The position numbers were made by a program, and so were the translations under genes. The notes beneath the pieces were generated by a model. That model saw only the letters and a list, made by a program, of their open reading frames with translations. It ran no database searches and had not been told where the DNA came from. A stretch of 53,522 nt of DNA from Corynebacterium pilosum DSM 20521 = CIP 103422. Lineage in GTDB: Bacteria; Actinomycetota; Actinomycetes; Mycobacteriales; Mycobacteriaceae. Location of the stretch: contig NZ_KB892442.1 of NCBI RefSeq assembly GCF_000373805.1, positions 1-53,522 of the forward strand, written 5' to 3'. Shown here one piece after another: positions 1 through 7,145 of this stretch (its first letter is position 1; each line of letters opens with the position of its first letter).

Positions 1-140
1 GTCGACTGCACTCCACCCTCGGGATGGTCCCACCCGCGGAGCACGAGGAGACCTACTGGGCCGGGCACGCTACAATCACCGAGTCACCTGAGAGGGTGGC
101 TCAGCCAATCTAACGGTGGCAACAAAACCGTGACGGTTCA
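1..140 (+). mobile_element. Right end of an IS3-family insertion sequence (partial)
   Basis: The element enters from outside the window and ends at about base 140. Read inward from that end on the minus strand, the terminus begins TGAACCGTCACGGTTTTGTT, which has the TG start and TGAACCG opening common in IS3-group inverted repeats. It contains the last 36 codons of a transposase. On the other side of the junction the sequence continues directly in frame with glycerate kinase, so the junction is precise. The left end and the target-site duplication lie outside the window. Confidence 0.8.
3..113 (+). CDS. IS3-family transposase OrfB, C-terminal end (partial)
   Basis: An open frame enters at base 3 and stops with TAA at 111-113. 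It encodes 36 residues beginning RLHSTLGMVPPAEHEETYWA. The R-LH-x-LG-x-VPPAE block is the characteristic end of the DDE integrase domain (rve) of IS3-family OrfB proteins, just after the catalytic glutamate region. The stop codon lies 27 bp from the element's end, the usual IS3 arrangement. The rest of the transposase is outside the window, so its activity cannot be judged. Confidence 0.8.
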   Translation, partial: RLHSTLGMVPPAEHEETYWAGHATITESPERVAQPI

Positions 141-483
141 TATCGCGTGGCACCAGTGAGAGGCCTGCGGTGGAGGCCATTTCAATGACAGCGATGGAGC
201 CTTCGTCGCTATCGCCGGTGAACTCTAGCCATCGGGAGCGTACCTCCTGGCCAACCGGGCCAGTGACGTGGGAATTGTGGAAGCGCGAGTTGGGGCGTTG
301 AGACAGGATCTCCAGGGTTCCCTCACCACCGTCGGGTACAGGGAACTGGTCCACGCGCACACCAGGAAGTACCCGGCGCGCACCAGCTGCGATGCCGTCG
401 GCGACTTCTACGGCGGAGAGGGACTCCTTGAAACCGGATGGTGCGACAAGGATGCGGGCCGGGGAGTACATGGTCATAGACAT
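141..483 (-). pseudogene. glxK: Glycerate kinase (GlxK/GarK type), truncated by an IS3-family insertion
   Basis: The first 114 codons match the start of a glycerate 2-/3-kinase: ILVAPSGFKESLSAVEVADG, then PVPDGGEGT and IEMASTAGLSLVPRD. Intact members of the family have about 370-380 residues. Homology ends exactly where the IS3 terminus begins (base 140); the frame then runs 21 codons into the element and stops at 76. The start ATG (481-483) has an AAAGGAC ribosome site about 8 nt upstream. It lies 24 bp after the SLC13 transporter gene, so it was probably the last gene of an operon for uptake and phosphorylation of glycerate or a related acid. Only part of the N-terminal domain remains, so the product is almost certainly inactive. 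Confidence 0.8.
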
Positions 484-507
484 AAGAAGTGTCCTTTCTG
501 GTTGAAG

Positions 508-1992
508 TTAAGCGAATAGTGGCAGGCCGAGTGCCGGCCACACGACGAAAGCGAACAGCAGTGTGGCTGCGAGAAACATGGGTGCGAGTAACCCGGAGGT
601 GCGGAGCAGCTCCTGGTTGCTAAATCGGGGGTTCTCGTCGTCGCCGCGGAAGATTGTTAGCGGCTTTGCCGAGGCGGGGAGCGTGTGGCAGAAACCTGCT
701 GCCGCGGTGGAGATGAACGCGGCGGCCACGGGGTTGACGCCTGCGACGGGGGCGGTGGCGATGACGATCGGGATGAGTACCGCGGAGCGTGCGGACCGTG
801 ACTGGATGACTAGGTGAGCGACCGTGGAGACCAGGATGATCATCACCACGTAGAGCCAGCCCGGCAGTTCGCCGAAGGCCATGGTGGCCAGCGAGTGCGC
901 GGCACCGGACTCGGTGAGCGCTTGGGCTAGGGCGACCGTTGCTGCCATGAATAGGAGGAGGTTCCACGGTACTTTCTTGATGGCGTCGCCGAAGTTCGTG
1001 ATTCCGATGACTGGCGAGGATGCCAACAGTGCTGCCAAGACAGCCACCAACGAGGGCGGGATGCCGTGCAGGTTCTCTGTGAACCACAAGACGATGGCGC
1101 TGCCCAGGATGCTCAGGGCCATGACCTCGTCGCGCTGCATCCGGTTGGAGAGCGGATGGTCGCGGGTGAGCTTGCGGCGCGTGATGGATAGTTTTTCCGC
1201 GCGCTGTTCGCCTGTGGAAAATGCGCGGAAAATGATCTCTGCTGCGGCGTGCGAGACGATGAGTGCGTAGGGGAAACCCAGCACGATCCAGCGGGAGAAA
1301 CTGATGGCTTCGAATCCGTTGCCGGCGAGTACCTGGTTGGTGATCAGGTGGGCGCCGGCACCGATCAGTGATGCGACGGCGGAAAAGAGCACGACCGACG
1401 GCAAGCTCAATGCCAGGACGCGCCGCAACCATTCGGGAACCACCTTTGCGATGGTGATAAAGACCGGCAGGATTAAGGCTGCTCGCCCGGACGTGGCCGG
1501 CACCGCGAATGCTGTCAGCACCGTCGCAAAGGTCAAAAGATGAACAAGTGCGTGCGGGCTGGATACACCCACGGTCAGGGCTACCGCGGCGCGGTGGGCC
1601 AATCCGGAGGAAGTAATCGCGGTGGAGAGGATGAACGCGCCGATCAGCAGCCACGTGGTGTCGTGACCGAGTGGTGCGAACATGGCATCGACACTGATGA
1701 TGTCGAGAAGCACCACCGCGGACACCGAGACTAACGCCACATAGGTGTCGGGGACGGAGGAGAAGATCCAAAACCAAATCGCTGTAGCAAACACCACCAG
1801 GGTGGTGCGGGCCTCCGGCTCCAAGGGGGTGGGCAGCAGCCAGAACATGACGATCGCGATGGCGGTGATGATCTGGATGAGAAGCTTCGGTGTCCACCGC
1901 AGTTCCGGCAGGAAGTCGTCGCCATAACCCGCGGGAGGGGAGAGGTCATACTCCGGTGGAGGAGTGGTGGAATACCTCGTCGGCAAGCTCAT
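508..1992 (-). CDS. SLC13/DASS-family anion (dicarboxylate or related) transporter
   Basis: A 494-residue integral membrane protein with a polar, proline-rich N-terminus of about 30 residues and then roughly 11-13 hydrophobic segments. The pattern fits the divalent anion:Na+ symporter (DASS/SLC13) family: a conserved block near residues 160-180 (AVPATSGRAALILPVFITIA) and a second half with SRSARSAVLIPIVIA, matching the paired signature loops of this family. The substrate cannot be told from sequence; sulfate, di- or tricarboxylates are typical. The truncated glycerate kinase downstream makes an organic acid such as glycerate or tartronate a reasonable inference. Its ATG overlaps the stop of the upstream sensor-like gene (TAATG), so the two are translationally coupled. 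Confidence 0.8.
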   Translation of the reverse strand: MSLPTRYSTTPPPEYDLSPPAGYGDDFLPELRWTPKLLIQIITAIAIVMFWLLPTPLEPEARTTLVVFATAIWFWIFSSVPDTYVALVSVSAVVLLDIISVDAMFAPLGHDTTWLLIGAFILSTAITSSGLAHRAAVALTVGVSSPHALVHLLTFATVLTAFAVPATSGRAALILPVFITIAKVVPEWLRRVLALSLPSVVLFSAVASLIGAGAHLITNQVLAGNGFEAISFSRWIVLGFPYALIVSHAAAEIIFRAFSTGEQRAEKLSITRRKLTRDHPLSNRMQRDEVMALSILGSAIVLWFTENLHGIPPSLVAVLAALLASSPVIGITNFGDAIKKVPWNLLLFMAATVALAQALTESGAAHSLATMAFGELPGWLYVVMIILVSTVAHLVIQSRSARSAVLIPIVIATAPVAGVNPVAAAFISTAAAGFCHTLPASAKPLTIFRGDDENPRFSNQELLRTSGLLAPMFLAATLLFAFVVWPALGLPLFA

Positions 1993-3335
1993 TACTCCTC
2001 CACGTGTTCTTCATCGTCTGGGTAGGTCAGCGGGGCGGGGATGGTCACGCCGATGCGTGTGCCCAGCTCCGGCTCCGATTCCACCCAGGCGTGGCCGCCG
2101 TGGATGTCGGCGACGATGCGGATGATGGCGTGCGACAGGTGGGGTTGGTCGGAGAGCGCCTCAATGGCCAGGGGATCCGGGTCCCACTCGAAGAATGCGG
2201 GCAGGTGCTCTGCCTCGATCACACCGGCGCTGTCGGCGGCGTCGATGGTCAGTTCGCCGTCGACAAACTCCATGCGCATAGCGACGATCGCCTCACCGGA
2301 GCGAATGTGTGCGGAGCGGGCGACATGGCGTGCAGCCAGAACGATCAGATCAGGGGAGAGCTCAACGTTGAGGTCCTCAATATTCTTTGAGGAGAAACTG
2401 ACCTGGGCGCCGATCTCGTCGCGTACCGCGGTACGGATGCGGGTATACAGGTGGTCAAGGGTTGCCGGCGTGGCCGGTGGAATCCGACGACCGACAGGCA
2501 GATCCTGCAGCGTGCGCAAAGCATCGAGCGTGTGCGCCTTGCCATTGGCGGAAGAGCCTGCTGTTTCCAGTTGATGGACGGTGCGGCGCATCACGCCGCG
2601 GTGGGCCTCGTCGGTGGCGTCGACACGCGTCAGCATGGTGTTAAACGTCGTTGCCAGCGCGTCGGCATCGGGGTGGCCTGTTGTCTCCAGCGTGGAGCCA
2701 GGCTTGACCAAACTCAGGTCCTGGGCCTCGCGGCCAACTTGGCGCACCGGATTAATCAGCCGGCCGGCGACGATCCACGCGATGATGATGGCAATCAGCG
2801 CGGAGCCAAAAGCAATCAGCGTGATCAGCCGCAGGTTCGCGCCGACGATGGCGCGGTCTTCCTCAAGGAACCTTGCGACGATCAACGTGGCGTCCTCAGA
2901 ACCAGCAGTGATGGAAACCTTGCCCCACTGCACTTCGCCGTGGGCATTGTCATCGAACCCACCGGACGGTGCAGGCGAGGCCAGAACGTCGGTGACTAAC
3001 GGTCCTTCCGCGGACAAGGGGCGGGGAGCCGTGGAGTTTTCCACCAGCTTCCCATCCACTACCGCCGCGATGGCCTCCCCAGAATCGGGGGCCTGCCGGG
3101 ATAAGTACACCTCGAGCAGCCGGGCCGCGTTGTTGATGGGCTCGCCAGTGTCTGGGTCCTTGGCGGTCTCCGCGAAGGTTGTGAACTCATCGATCTCTTG
3201 GGCAATGTCCTCTGATGCTTCCTGCGTGGTCACAGAATGCATCACCTGCCGGGTTGTCAGCAGCATCACCGTGAAAGACAAGGCGATGAGGACAGCGAAG
3301 ATTCCAACTATGCGAGTGCGAAAATCTCGACGCAT
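1992..3335 (-). CDS. HAMP-domain sensor protein with a degenerate histidine-kinase core
   Basis: 447 residues. There is a transmembrane helix near residues 10-28, an extracytoplasmic region of about 140 residues, a second helix near 168-190, a HAMP domain (from NPVRQVGREAQDLSLV to FNTMLTRVD), then a kinase-like C-terminus. The end resembles the G2 region of an HATPase domain (VADIHGGHAWVESEPELGTR). A recognisable H-box (SHELRTP-like) is absent, the N-box asparagine is replaced (LAARHVARSAH), and no DxGxG is visible. No response regulator is adjacent. It may therefore be a signalling pseudo-kinase that senses a ligand for the coupled SLC13 transporter; that role is inference. A strong AAGGAGGA site precedes the ATG. 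Confidence 0.65.
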   Translation of the reverse strand: MRRDFRTRIVGIFAVLIALSFTVMLLTTRQVMHSVTTQEASEDIAQEIDEFTTFAETAKDPDTGEPINNAARLLEVYLSRQAPDSGEAIAAVVDGKLVENSTAPRPLSAEGPLVTDVLASPAPSGGFDDNAHGEVQWGKVSITAGSEDATLIVARFLEEDRAIVGANLRLITLIAFGSALIAIIIAWIVAGRLINPVRQVGREAQDLSLVKPGSTLETTGHPDADALATTFNTMLTRVDATDEAHRGVMRRTVHQLETAGSSANGKAHTLDALRTLQDLPVGRRIPPATPATLDHLYTRIRTAVRDEIGAQVSFSSKNIEDLNVELSPDLIVLAARHVARSAHIRSGEAIVAMRMEFVDGELTIDAADSAGVIEAEHLPAFFEWDPDPLAIEALSDQPHLSHAIIRIVADIHGGHAWVESEPELGTRIGVTIPAPLTYPDDEEHVEE

Positions 3336-3487
3336 AGGGGTGGTCCTCCTTGGTTAGAGTCAGGCGAAATAAATTCGTCAATAACGTCAATAACCAAGTA
3401 TGGAACCGCAGCGTGAAGCAAAGATGACACCAGAATGAGGAAGCTTTCATTCTGGGTTTGCAGCCCTTCGGGCAGCAAGAACGGTGC

Positions 3488-4405
3488 TTAGAGAGTGGAA
3501 GGACGCGCCACAAAAATCGTCGATAAGCGCTTGCCCTTTTCCTGCACCAAGGCCACAACGCGCCCATCCGGGCCCACCGCGGCGTGGACGCCCTCCAGCC
3601 CGCGCGGCTCCAACCACTTGCCCATGGCCAGGTCCGCAAACTCCTGCTCAGTCACGTCTAGGTGCGGCCACACGCGCTTCAACGCCTCATCAATGCTCAA
3701 AGAAAAAGTAGGGGAGTTCTCCAACTCCTCCAGCGTCCGAGAATCCCCCAGGGTAAAGCTCCCCACGGCCTCTCGTCGCAAAGCGATCAAATGTGCACCG
3801 GTGCCCAGCGACTGGCCGAGGTCGCGCGCCAAAGCCCGGATATAGGTGCCGGAGGAACAATGCACACGCACATCCACATCCACCAGTTGGTCGTGGCGGC
3901 GCGTATCGACGATCTCGAAGCCGAACACCGTCACCGGGCGCGCCGGGATCTCCACCTCCTTGCCCTCGCGGACGAGCTCGTGGGCGCGCTTGCCGTCGAT
4001 CTTGATCGCGGACACCGCCGAGGGCACCTGCATGATCTCCCCGGTCAGCTCCGCCACGGCTTGGGCGATCTTGGCATCGGTGACACCAGAAGCATCGGTA
4101 GAGGCGATGATCTCCCCGTCGGCATCTTCCGTGGAGGTGGCCTGGCCCAAGCGAATCGTCGCAGCATACACCTTGTCGTGAGCGACCAGATGCGCCAGCA
4201 ACTTCGTGCCCCGGCCCACGCCCGCTACCAGCACGCCTGTGGCCATCGGGTCCAACGTGCCCGCGTGCCCCACCTTGCGCGTGCTGAAGAAGCGGCGCAG
4301 CCTGGCGACGACGTCATGGCTAGTCATGCCTTGGGGCTTATCGACGACGACCAATCCGGAATCCGCCAAAGGGTCGTGCTGGTGTTCATGCTGGGGATGA
4401 TTCAT
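3488..4405 (-). CDS. truB: tRNA pseudouridine(55) synthase TruB
   Basis: 305 residues. The enzyme converts uridine 55 in the T-loop of elongator tRNAs to pseudouridine. The N-terminal VVDKPQGMTSHDVV motif and the catalytic block HAGTLDPMATGVL are intact, with the nucleophilic aspartate at residue 52. The middle motif GKRAHELVREG and the substrate-binding SSGTYIRALARDLG follow. Length is normal for the bacterial enzyme with a PUA-like C-terminal part. It is divergent from ribF with only about 25-30 bp between them, so the promoters overlap. The N-terminus is histidine-rich (HPQHEHQHD), which may be a linker or an over-long start; position 4405 is the only ATG that keeps the conserved core. Confidence 0.93.
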   Translation of the reverse strand: MNHPQHEHQHDPLADSGLVVVDKPQGMTSHDVVARLRRFFSTRKVGHAGTLDPMATGVLVAGVGRGTKLLAHLVAHDKVYAATIRLGQATSTEDADGEIIASTDASGVTDAKIAQAVAELTGEIMQVPSAVSAIKIDGKRAHELVREGKEVEIPARPVTVFGFEIVDTRRHDQLVDVDVRVHCSSGTYIRALARDLGQSLGTGAHLIALRREAVGSFTLGDSRTLEELENSPTFSLSIDEALKRVWPHLDVTEQEFADLAMGKWLEPRGLEGVHAAVGPDGRVVALVQEKGKRLSTIFVARPSTL

Positions 4406-4422
4406 AGCTTTACAGTATGCCG

Positions 4423-4428
4423 TAATCT
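4423..4428 (+). promoter_or_regulatory. -10 box of a leaderless ribF promoter
   Basis: TAATCT lies 7 nt before the GTG at 4436, the spacing expected if transcription starts on the start codon itself. The nearby ATG at 4430 overlaps the end of this promoter region and would lie upstream of the transcript. This is inference from spacing. Confidence 0.5.
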
Positions 4429-4435
4429 AATGGTC

Positions 4436-5401
4436 GTGGATATTTGGAACGGACTAGATGCAGTCCCCGACGAACTCGCTGCCTCGGTGGTCACCATCGG
4501 CGTCTTCGACGGGGTACACCGCGGTCACCAGCGCCTCATCGGCGAAGCAGTGGACACCGCACGCGAGGCAGGACTGCCCAGCGTGCTGATGACCTTTGAC
4601 CCCCACCCAGTTGCAGTCTTCGCTCCAGAACGCACCCCCACGATGCTGACCACCCTTGAAGAGCGCGCCGAACTCGTCGCAGCACTTGGCGTGGACAACC
4701 TCCTCGTCGTCGATTTCACCAAAGAGCTCGCAGGAGTCTCCCCAGAAGCGTACTTCCGCCAGGTGCTCGTCGATAAGCTTCATGCGCACAGCGTGGCCGT
4801 CGGTGAAAACTTCACCTTCGGGGCAGGGGCGGAAGGCACCGCCGACACTATGTGCGAGCTGGGCAAGCGCCACGGCGTCAAGGTAGAGATCGTGGATTTG
4901 CTTGTCGACGACGACCACCGCGTCTCCTCCACCTATATCCGCGAGCGGCTATCCGCCGGTGATATCCCCGCCGCCAATGAGGCGCTGGGGCGGAACTATT
5001 CGGTGGAGGCTGAGATCGAACGCGGCGCAGGTCGCGGGGGCAAGGAACTGGGGTACCCCACCGCGAACCAGTACTTTTCTGAAAGCGTCGCCTTACCCGC
5101 TGATGGCGTCTACGCAGGCTGGTTCACGGTGCTTGACGACGAACCCATCGAGGGCGATATGCAACCCGGCGAGCGCTATCCCGCGGCGATCTCGATCGGG
5201 ACAAACCCGACCTTTGGGGACCACCGCCGTTCCGTGGAGTCCTTCATTCTGGATCAGGACGCGGACCTGTACGGGCGGATCGCCAAGGTGGAGTTCGTCG
5301 AAAAGGTTCGTGACATGGTGAAATTCCATTCAGTAGAGGAATTGCTGGAGAACATGGCGCGCGACGTGACCAACACGCGCGAGATGCTTGGCCTACAGTA
5401 G
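4436..5401 (+). CDS. ribF: Bifunctional riboflavin kinase / FAD synthetase
   Basis: 321 residues from GTG. The protein makes FMN from riboflavin and then FAD from FMN. The N-terminal nucleotidyltransferase half has VVTIGVFDGVHRGHQRLI (the FDGVHxGH signature), MTFDPHP and the VSSTYIRERL block. The C-terminal riboflavin kinase half has GRGGKELGYPTANQ and SIGTNPTFGDHRRSVESFI. The open frame continues far upstream, but that part is antisense to truB. Known corynebacterial RibF proteins start with (V/M)DIW, which fits GTG 4436 and the leaderless promoter; ATG 4430 would add two residues. Flavin cofactors made here would serve ThyX and other enzymes in the window. Confidence 0.93.
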   Translation: MDIWNGLDAVPDELAASVVTIGVFDGVHRGHQRLIGEAVDTAREAGLPSVLMTFDPHPVAVFAPERTPTMLTTLEERAELVAALGVDNLLVVDFTKELAGVSPEAYFRQVLVDKLHAHSVAVGENFTFGAGAEGTADTMCELGKRHGVKVEIVDLLVDDDHRVSSTYIRERLSAGDIPAANEALGRNYSVEAEIERGAGRGGKELGYPTANQYFSESVALPADGVYAGWFTVLDDEPIEGDMQPGERYPAAISIGTNPTFGDHRRSVESFILDQDADLYGRIAKVEFVEKVRDMVKFHSVEELLENMARDVTNTREMLGLQ

Positions 5402-5441
5402 GGTGTGTTCTTTTCAAATTTTTAAGGAGGCCACCCCTTTT

Positions 5442-6404
5442 ATGGCACGTAAGATCATCTTGGACTTGGACACTGGCATTGATGATGCCCTCGCGCTGGC
5501 ATATGCGCTTGGCTCGGAGGAGCTTGAGCTGATCGGTGTGACCGGAACCTACGGCAATGTTCTGGTGGAAACCGGTGTGCGCAACTCGCTGGCGATTCTG
5601 GAACTGTTCGGCCGCACCGATGTCCCCGTGTTCGCCGGCCCCGACCATGCGCGCAAGCGAGAGTCCTTCGAGGTGCTCGAGGTCTCCGAGTTCATCCACG
5701 GCGCCAACGGAATCGGCGAGGCGGAGCTGCCGGAGCCGAAGCGCGAAGTGGAGCGCAAGTCCGCCGTCGACTTCTTGGTGGAGTCCGTGCGTGAGTACGG
5801 CGACGACCTGGTGATCGTGCCCACCGGCCCATCCACCACCATCGCAGCGGCGATCGGGGCTGATGAGGACTTCGCTGCCAACGCGCACATCGTGATGATG
5901 GGCGGTGCCCTGACCGTTCCGGGCAACGTGTCCGCGTGGGCTGAGGCCAACGTGAACCAGGACCCTGAGGCGACCGACCTGCTGTTCAAGAAGGCGCAGG
6001 ACGTCACGATGATCGGCCTGGACGTTACCCTGCAGACCTTGCTGACCAGCGAGGAAACGGCCAAGTGGCGCGCGCTGGGAACGACGGGTGGCAACTTCCT
6101 GGCCGATGCCACCGACTACTACATCAAGGCCTACGAGACGACCAGCCCGCACCTGGGTGGCTGTGGCCTGCACGACCCGCTCGCGGTAGCAGTGGCAGTG
6201 GACCCAAGCCTGGTGACCACCATCCCGATGAACATGAAGTGCGACACCGAAGGCGCCACCCGCGGCCGCACCATCGGCGATGAGACCCGCCTGAACGATG
6301 CCACCAAGACCGCCCAGGTGGCCGTCGGCGTGGAAGTGCAGCGGTTCCTGGATGAGTTCATGCAGCGCTTGACCGCTTTGGCCAAGGACACCCCAGCCGC
6401 CTAA
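5442..6404 (+). CDS. Inosine-uridine-preferring nucleoside hydrolase family protein
   Basis: 320 residues. Proteins of this family (IunH/RihC type) hydrolyse the N-glycosidic bond of ribonucleosides for salvage. The N-terminal Ca2+-binding signature DxDxxxDD is present as DLDTGIDDALAL, with D8, D10, D14 and D15. The C-terminal GGCGLHDPLAVA block supplies the active-site histidine and the last Ca2+ ligand. The ATG at 5442 is chosen because a perfect AAGGAGG lies at 5424-5430; an earlier in-frame ATG at 5388 would overlap ribF. It lies 40 bp after ribF and is probably co-transcribed. The preferred nucleoside cannot be predicted. Confidence 0.88.
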   Translation: MARKIILDLDTGIDDALALAYALGSEELELIGVTGTYGNVLVETGVRNSLAILELFGRTDVPVFAGPDHARKRESFEVLEVSEFIHGANGIGEAELPEPKREVERKSAVDFLVESVREYGDDLVIVPTGPSTTIAAAIGADEDFAANAHIVMMGGALTVPGNVSAWAEANVNQDPEATDLLFKKAQDVTMIGLDVTLQTLLTSEETAKWRALGTTGGNFLADATDYYIKAYETTSPHLGGCGLHDPLAVAVAVDPSLVTTIPMNMKCDTEGATRGRTIGDETRLNDATKTAQVAVGVEVQRFLDEFMQRLTALAKDTPAA

Positions 6405-6432
6405 ACCACGGGTACTGTTTGGTTTTCCCTCC

Positions 6433-6485
6433 GACCTCAGGTAATGTTTTCTGAGGTCTTCCGCATGTGTCACTGTGGTCCACAG
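6433..6485 (+). promoter_or_regulatory. Two hairpins in the leader upstream of rpsO
   Basis: GACCTCAG (6433-6440) pairs perfectly with CTGAGGTC (6451-6458) across a 10-nt loop, and CTGTGG/CCACAG (6473-6485) is a tight second palindrome. They lie in the 146-bp gap between the nucleoside hydrolase gene and rpsO. The first could end the upstream transcript, although no clear T-run follows. S15 genes in several phyla carry autoregulatory leaders, so a role in rpsO control is possible but unproven. Confidence 0.4.
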
Positions 6486-6550
6486 CAGTGCGCGCGGGCA
6501 CAAGACTTTTTCCGAAGAATGTGGACTGAAATAAACAAGGAGTACATCTC

Positions 6551-6820
6551 ATGGCATTGTCCACCGAGAAGAAGGCTGAAATCCTCAAGGAGTACGGCCT
6601 GCACGAGACCGACACCGGTTCCACCGAGGCTCAGGTTGCCCTGCTCACCGAGCGCATCAACAACCTCACCGAGCACCTCAAGTTCCACAAGCACGATCAC
6701 CACTCCCGTCGTGGTCTGTTGCTGCTGGTCGGTCGTCGTCGCGGTCTGCTGAAGTACCTGGCAGACAACAACGTCGAGCGTTACCGTGAGCTGATCGCCC
6801 GCCTGGGTCTGCGTCGCTAA
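6551..6820 (+). CDS. rpsO: 30S ribosomal protein S15
   Basis: 89 residues, the standard length. S15 binds the central domain of 16S rRNA early in 30S assembly and takes part in an intersubunit bridge. The conserved blocks [37 protein letters not shown] and RRRGLLKYL are intact. The start is fixed by the AAGGAG site at 6538-6543 and by family length. The gene has its own strong terminator (6848-6895) and is followed by gpsI, the gene order seen in most bacteria. Codon use is strongly biased, as expected for a highly expressed gene. Confidence 0.97.
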   Translation: MALSTEKKAEILKEYGLHETDTGSTEAQVALLTERINNLTEHLKFHKHDHHSRRGLLLLVGRRRGLLKYLADNNVERYRELIARLGLRR

Positions 6821-6829
6821 GAACGGTTC

Positions 6830-6841
6830 GCTTTTCGACGA
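6830..6841 (-). repeat. Copy of the dispersed word GCTTNNCGACGA (rpsO terminator)
   Basis: GCTTTTCGACGA lies between the rpsO stop codon and the rpsO terminator stem, 6 bp before the stem. It is one of 27 copies in the window and one of five outside genes. Confidence 0.55.
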
Positions 6842-6847
6842 ACACCT

Positions 6848-6895
6848 ACCACCTGTTTCCCTCTGTTTGAGAGGGGAGTAGGTGGTTTTTCTTTT
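6848..6895 (+). terminator. Intrinsic terminator of rpsO
   Basis: The 17-base arm starting at 6848 (ACCACCTG...CCCTCT) pairs with the arm ending at 6886 (AGAGGGG...AGGTGGT), with a few G-U pairs and a short GTTTG loop. A T-rich tract (TTTTTCTTTT) follows directly. Confidence 0.85.
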
Positions 6896-6935
6896 GCGCT
6901 TTTCCACCCAGCACCGCAAACTGCTGGACCTAAAA

Positions 6936-6991
6936 TGTTGGAACAGGGGCCCGCGGCGGCCCGAAGCGGCGAAAAACGCCCTAATCCAACA
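6936..6991. other. Compact three-way-junction-like inverted-repeat structure
   Basis: This element lies in the 325-bp gap between rpsO and gpsI. TGTTGGA (6936-6942) pairs with TCCAACA (6985-6991); after a 2x2 internal loop, AG pairs with CT. Inside are two hairpins: GGGCC/GGCCC (6947-6962, 6-nt loop) and GGCG/CGCC (6968-6980, AAAAA loop). The strands join with almost no unpaired bases. It encodes no obvious protein. Strand and function are unknown. Confidence 0.45.
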
Positions 6992-7062
6992 GTTCAGCTT
7001 CGACAGTTTGGCAGAATGGCGGGAACCCCGTGGCGGGCTGGGCACTCCACCAGCTGGCCTGA

Positions 7063-7068
7063 TAGTAT
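7063..7068 (+). promoter_or_regulatory. Candidate -10 box for gpsI
   Basis: TAGTAT in the context TGATAGTATGG fits the actinobacterial -10 consensus and would give a leader of about 70 nt before the gpsI TTG. No convincing -35 is seen. Confidence 0.4.
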
Positions 7069-7145
7069 GGCGCAGGTTACCAAACATCTTTTAAGCGGCG
7101 GCACCGAAGATCGCCGGGATTGACCTAAAGGAAAGGGATCCTTCT

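Noticed and set aside
620..1897. A 425-codon open frame antisense-phased to the SLC13 transporter
   Set aside because: It shares the strand of the transporter but is in another frame; composition is rich in His, Arg and Pro and no family pattern is visible. High GC makes such shadow frames common.
3662..4435. A long open frame in phase with ribF, extending it upstream by more than 250 codons
   Set aside because: It is antisense to the well-supported truB; RibF homologues start at (M/V)DIW, and a -10 box lies directly before that codon.
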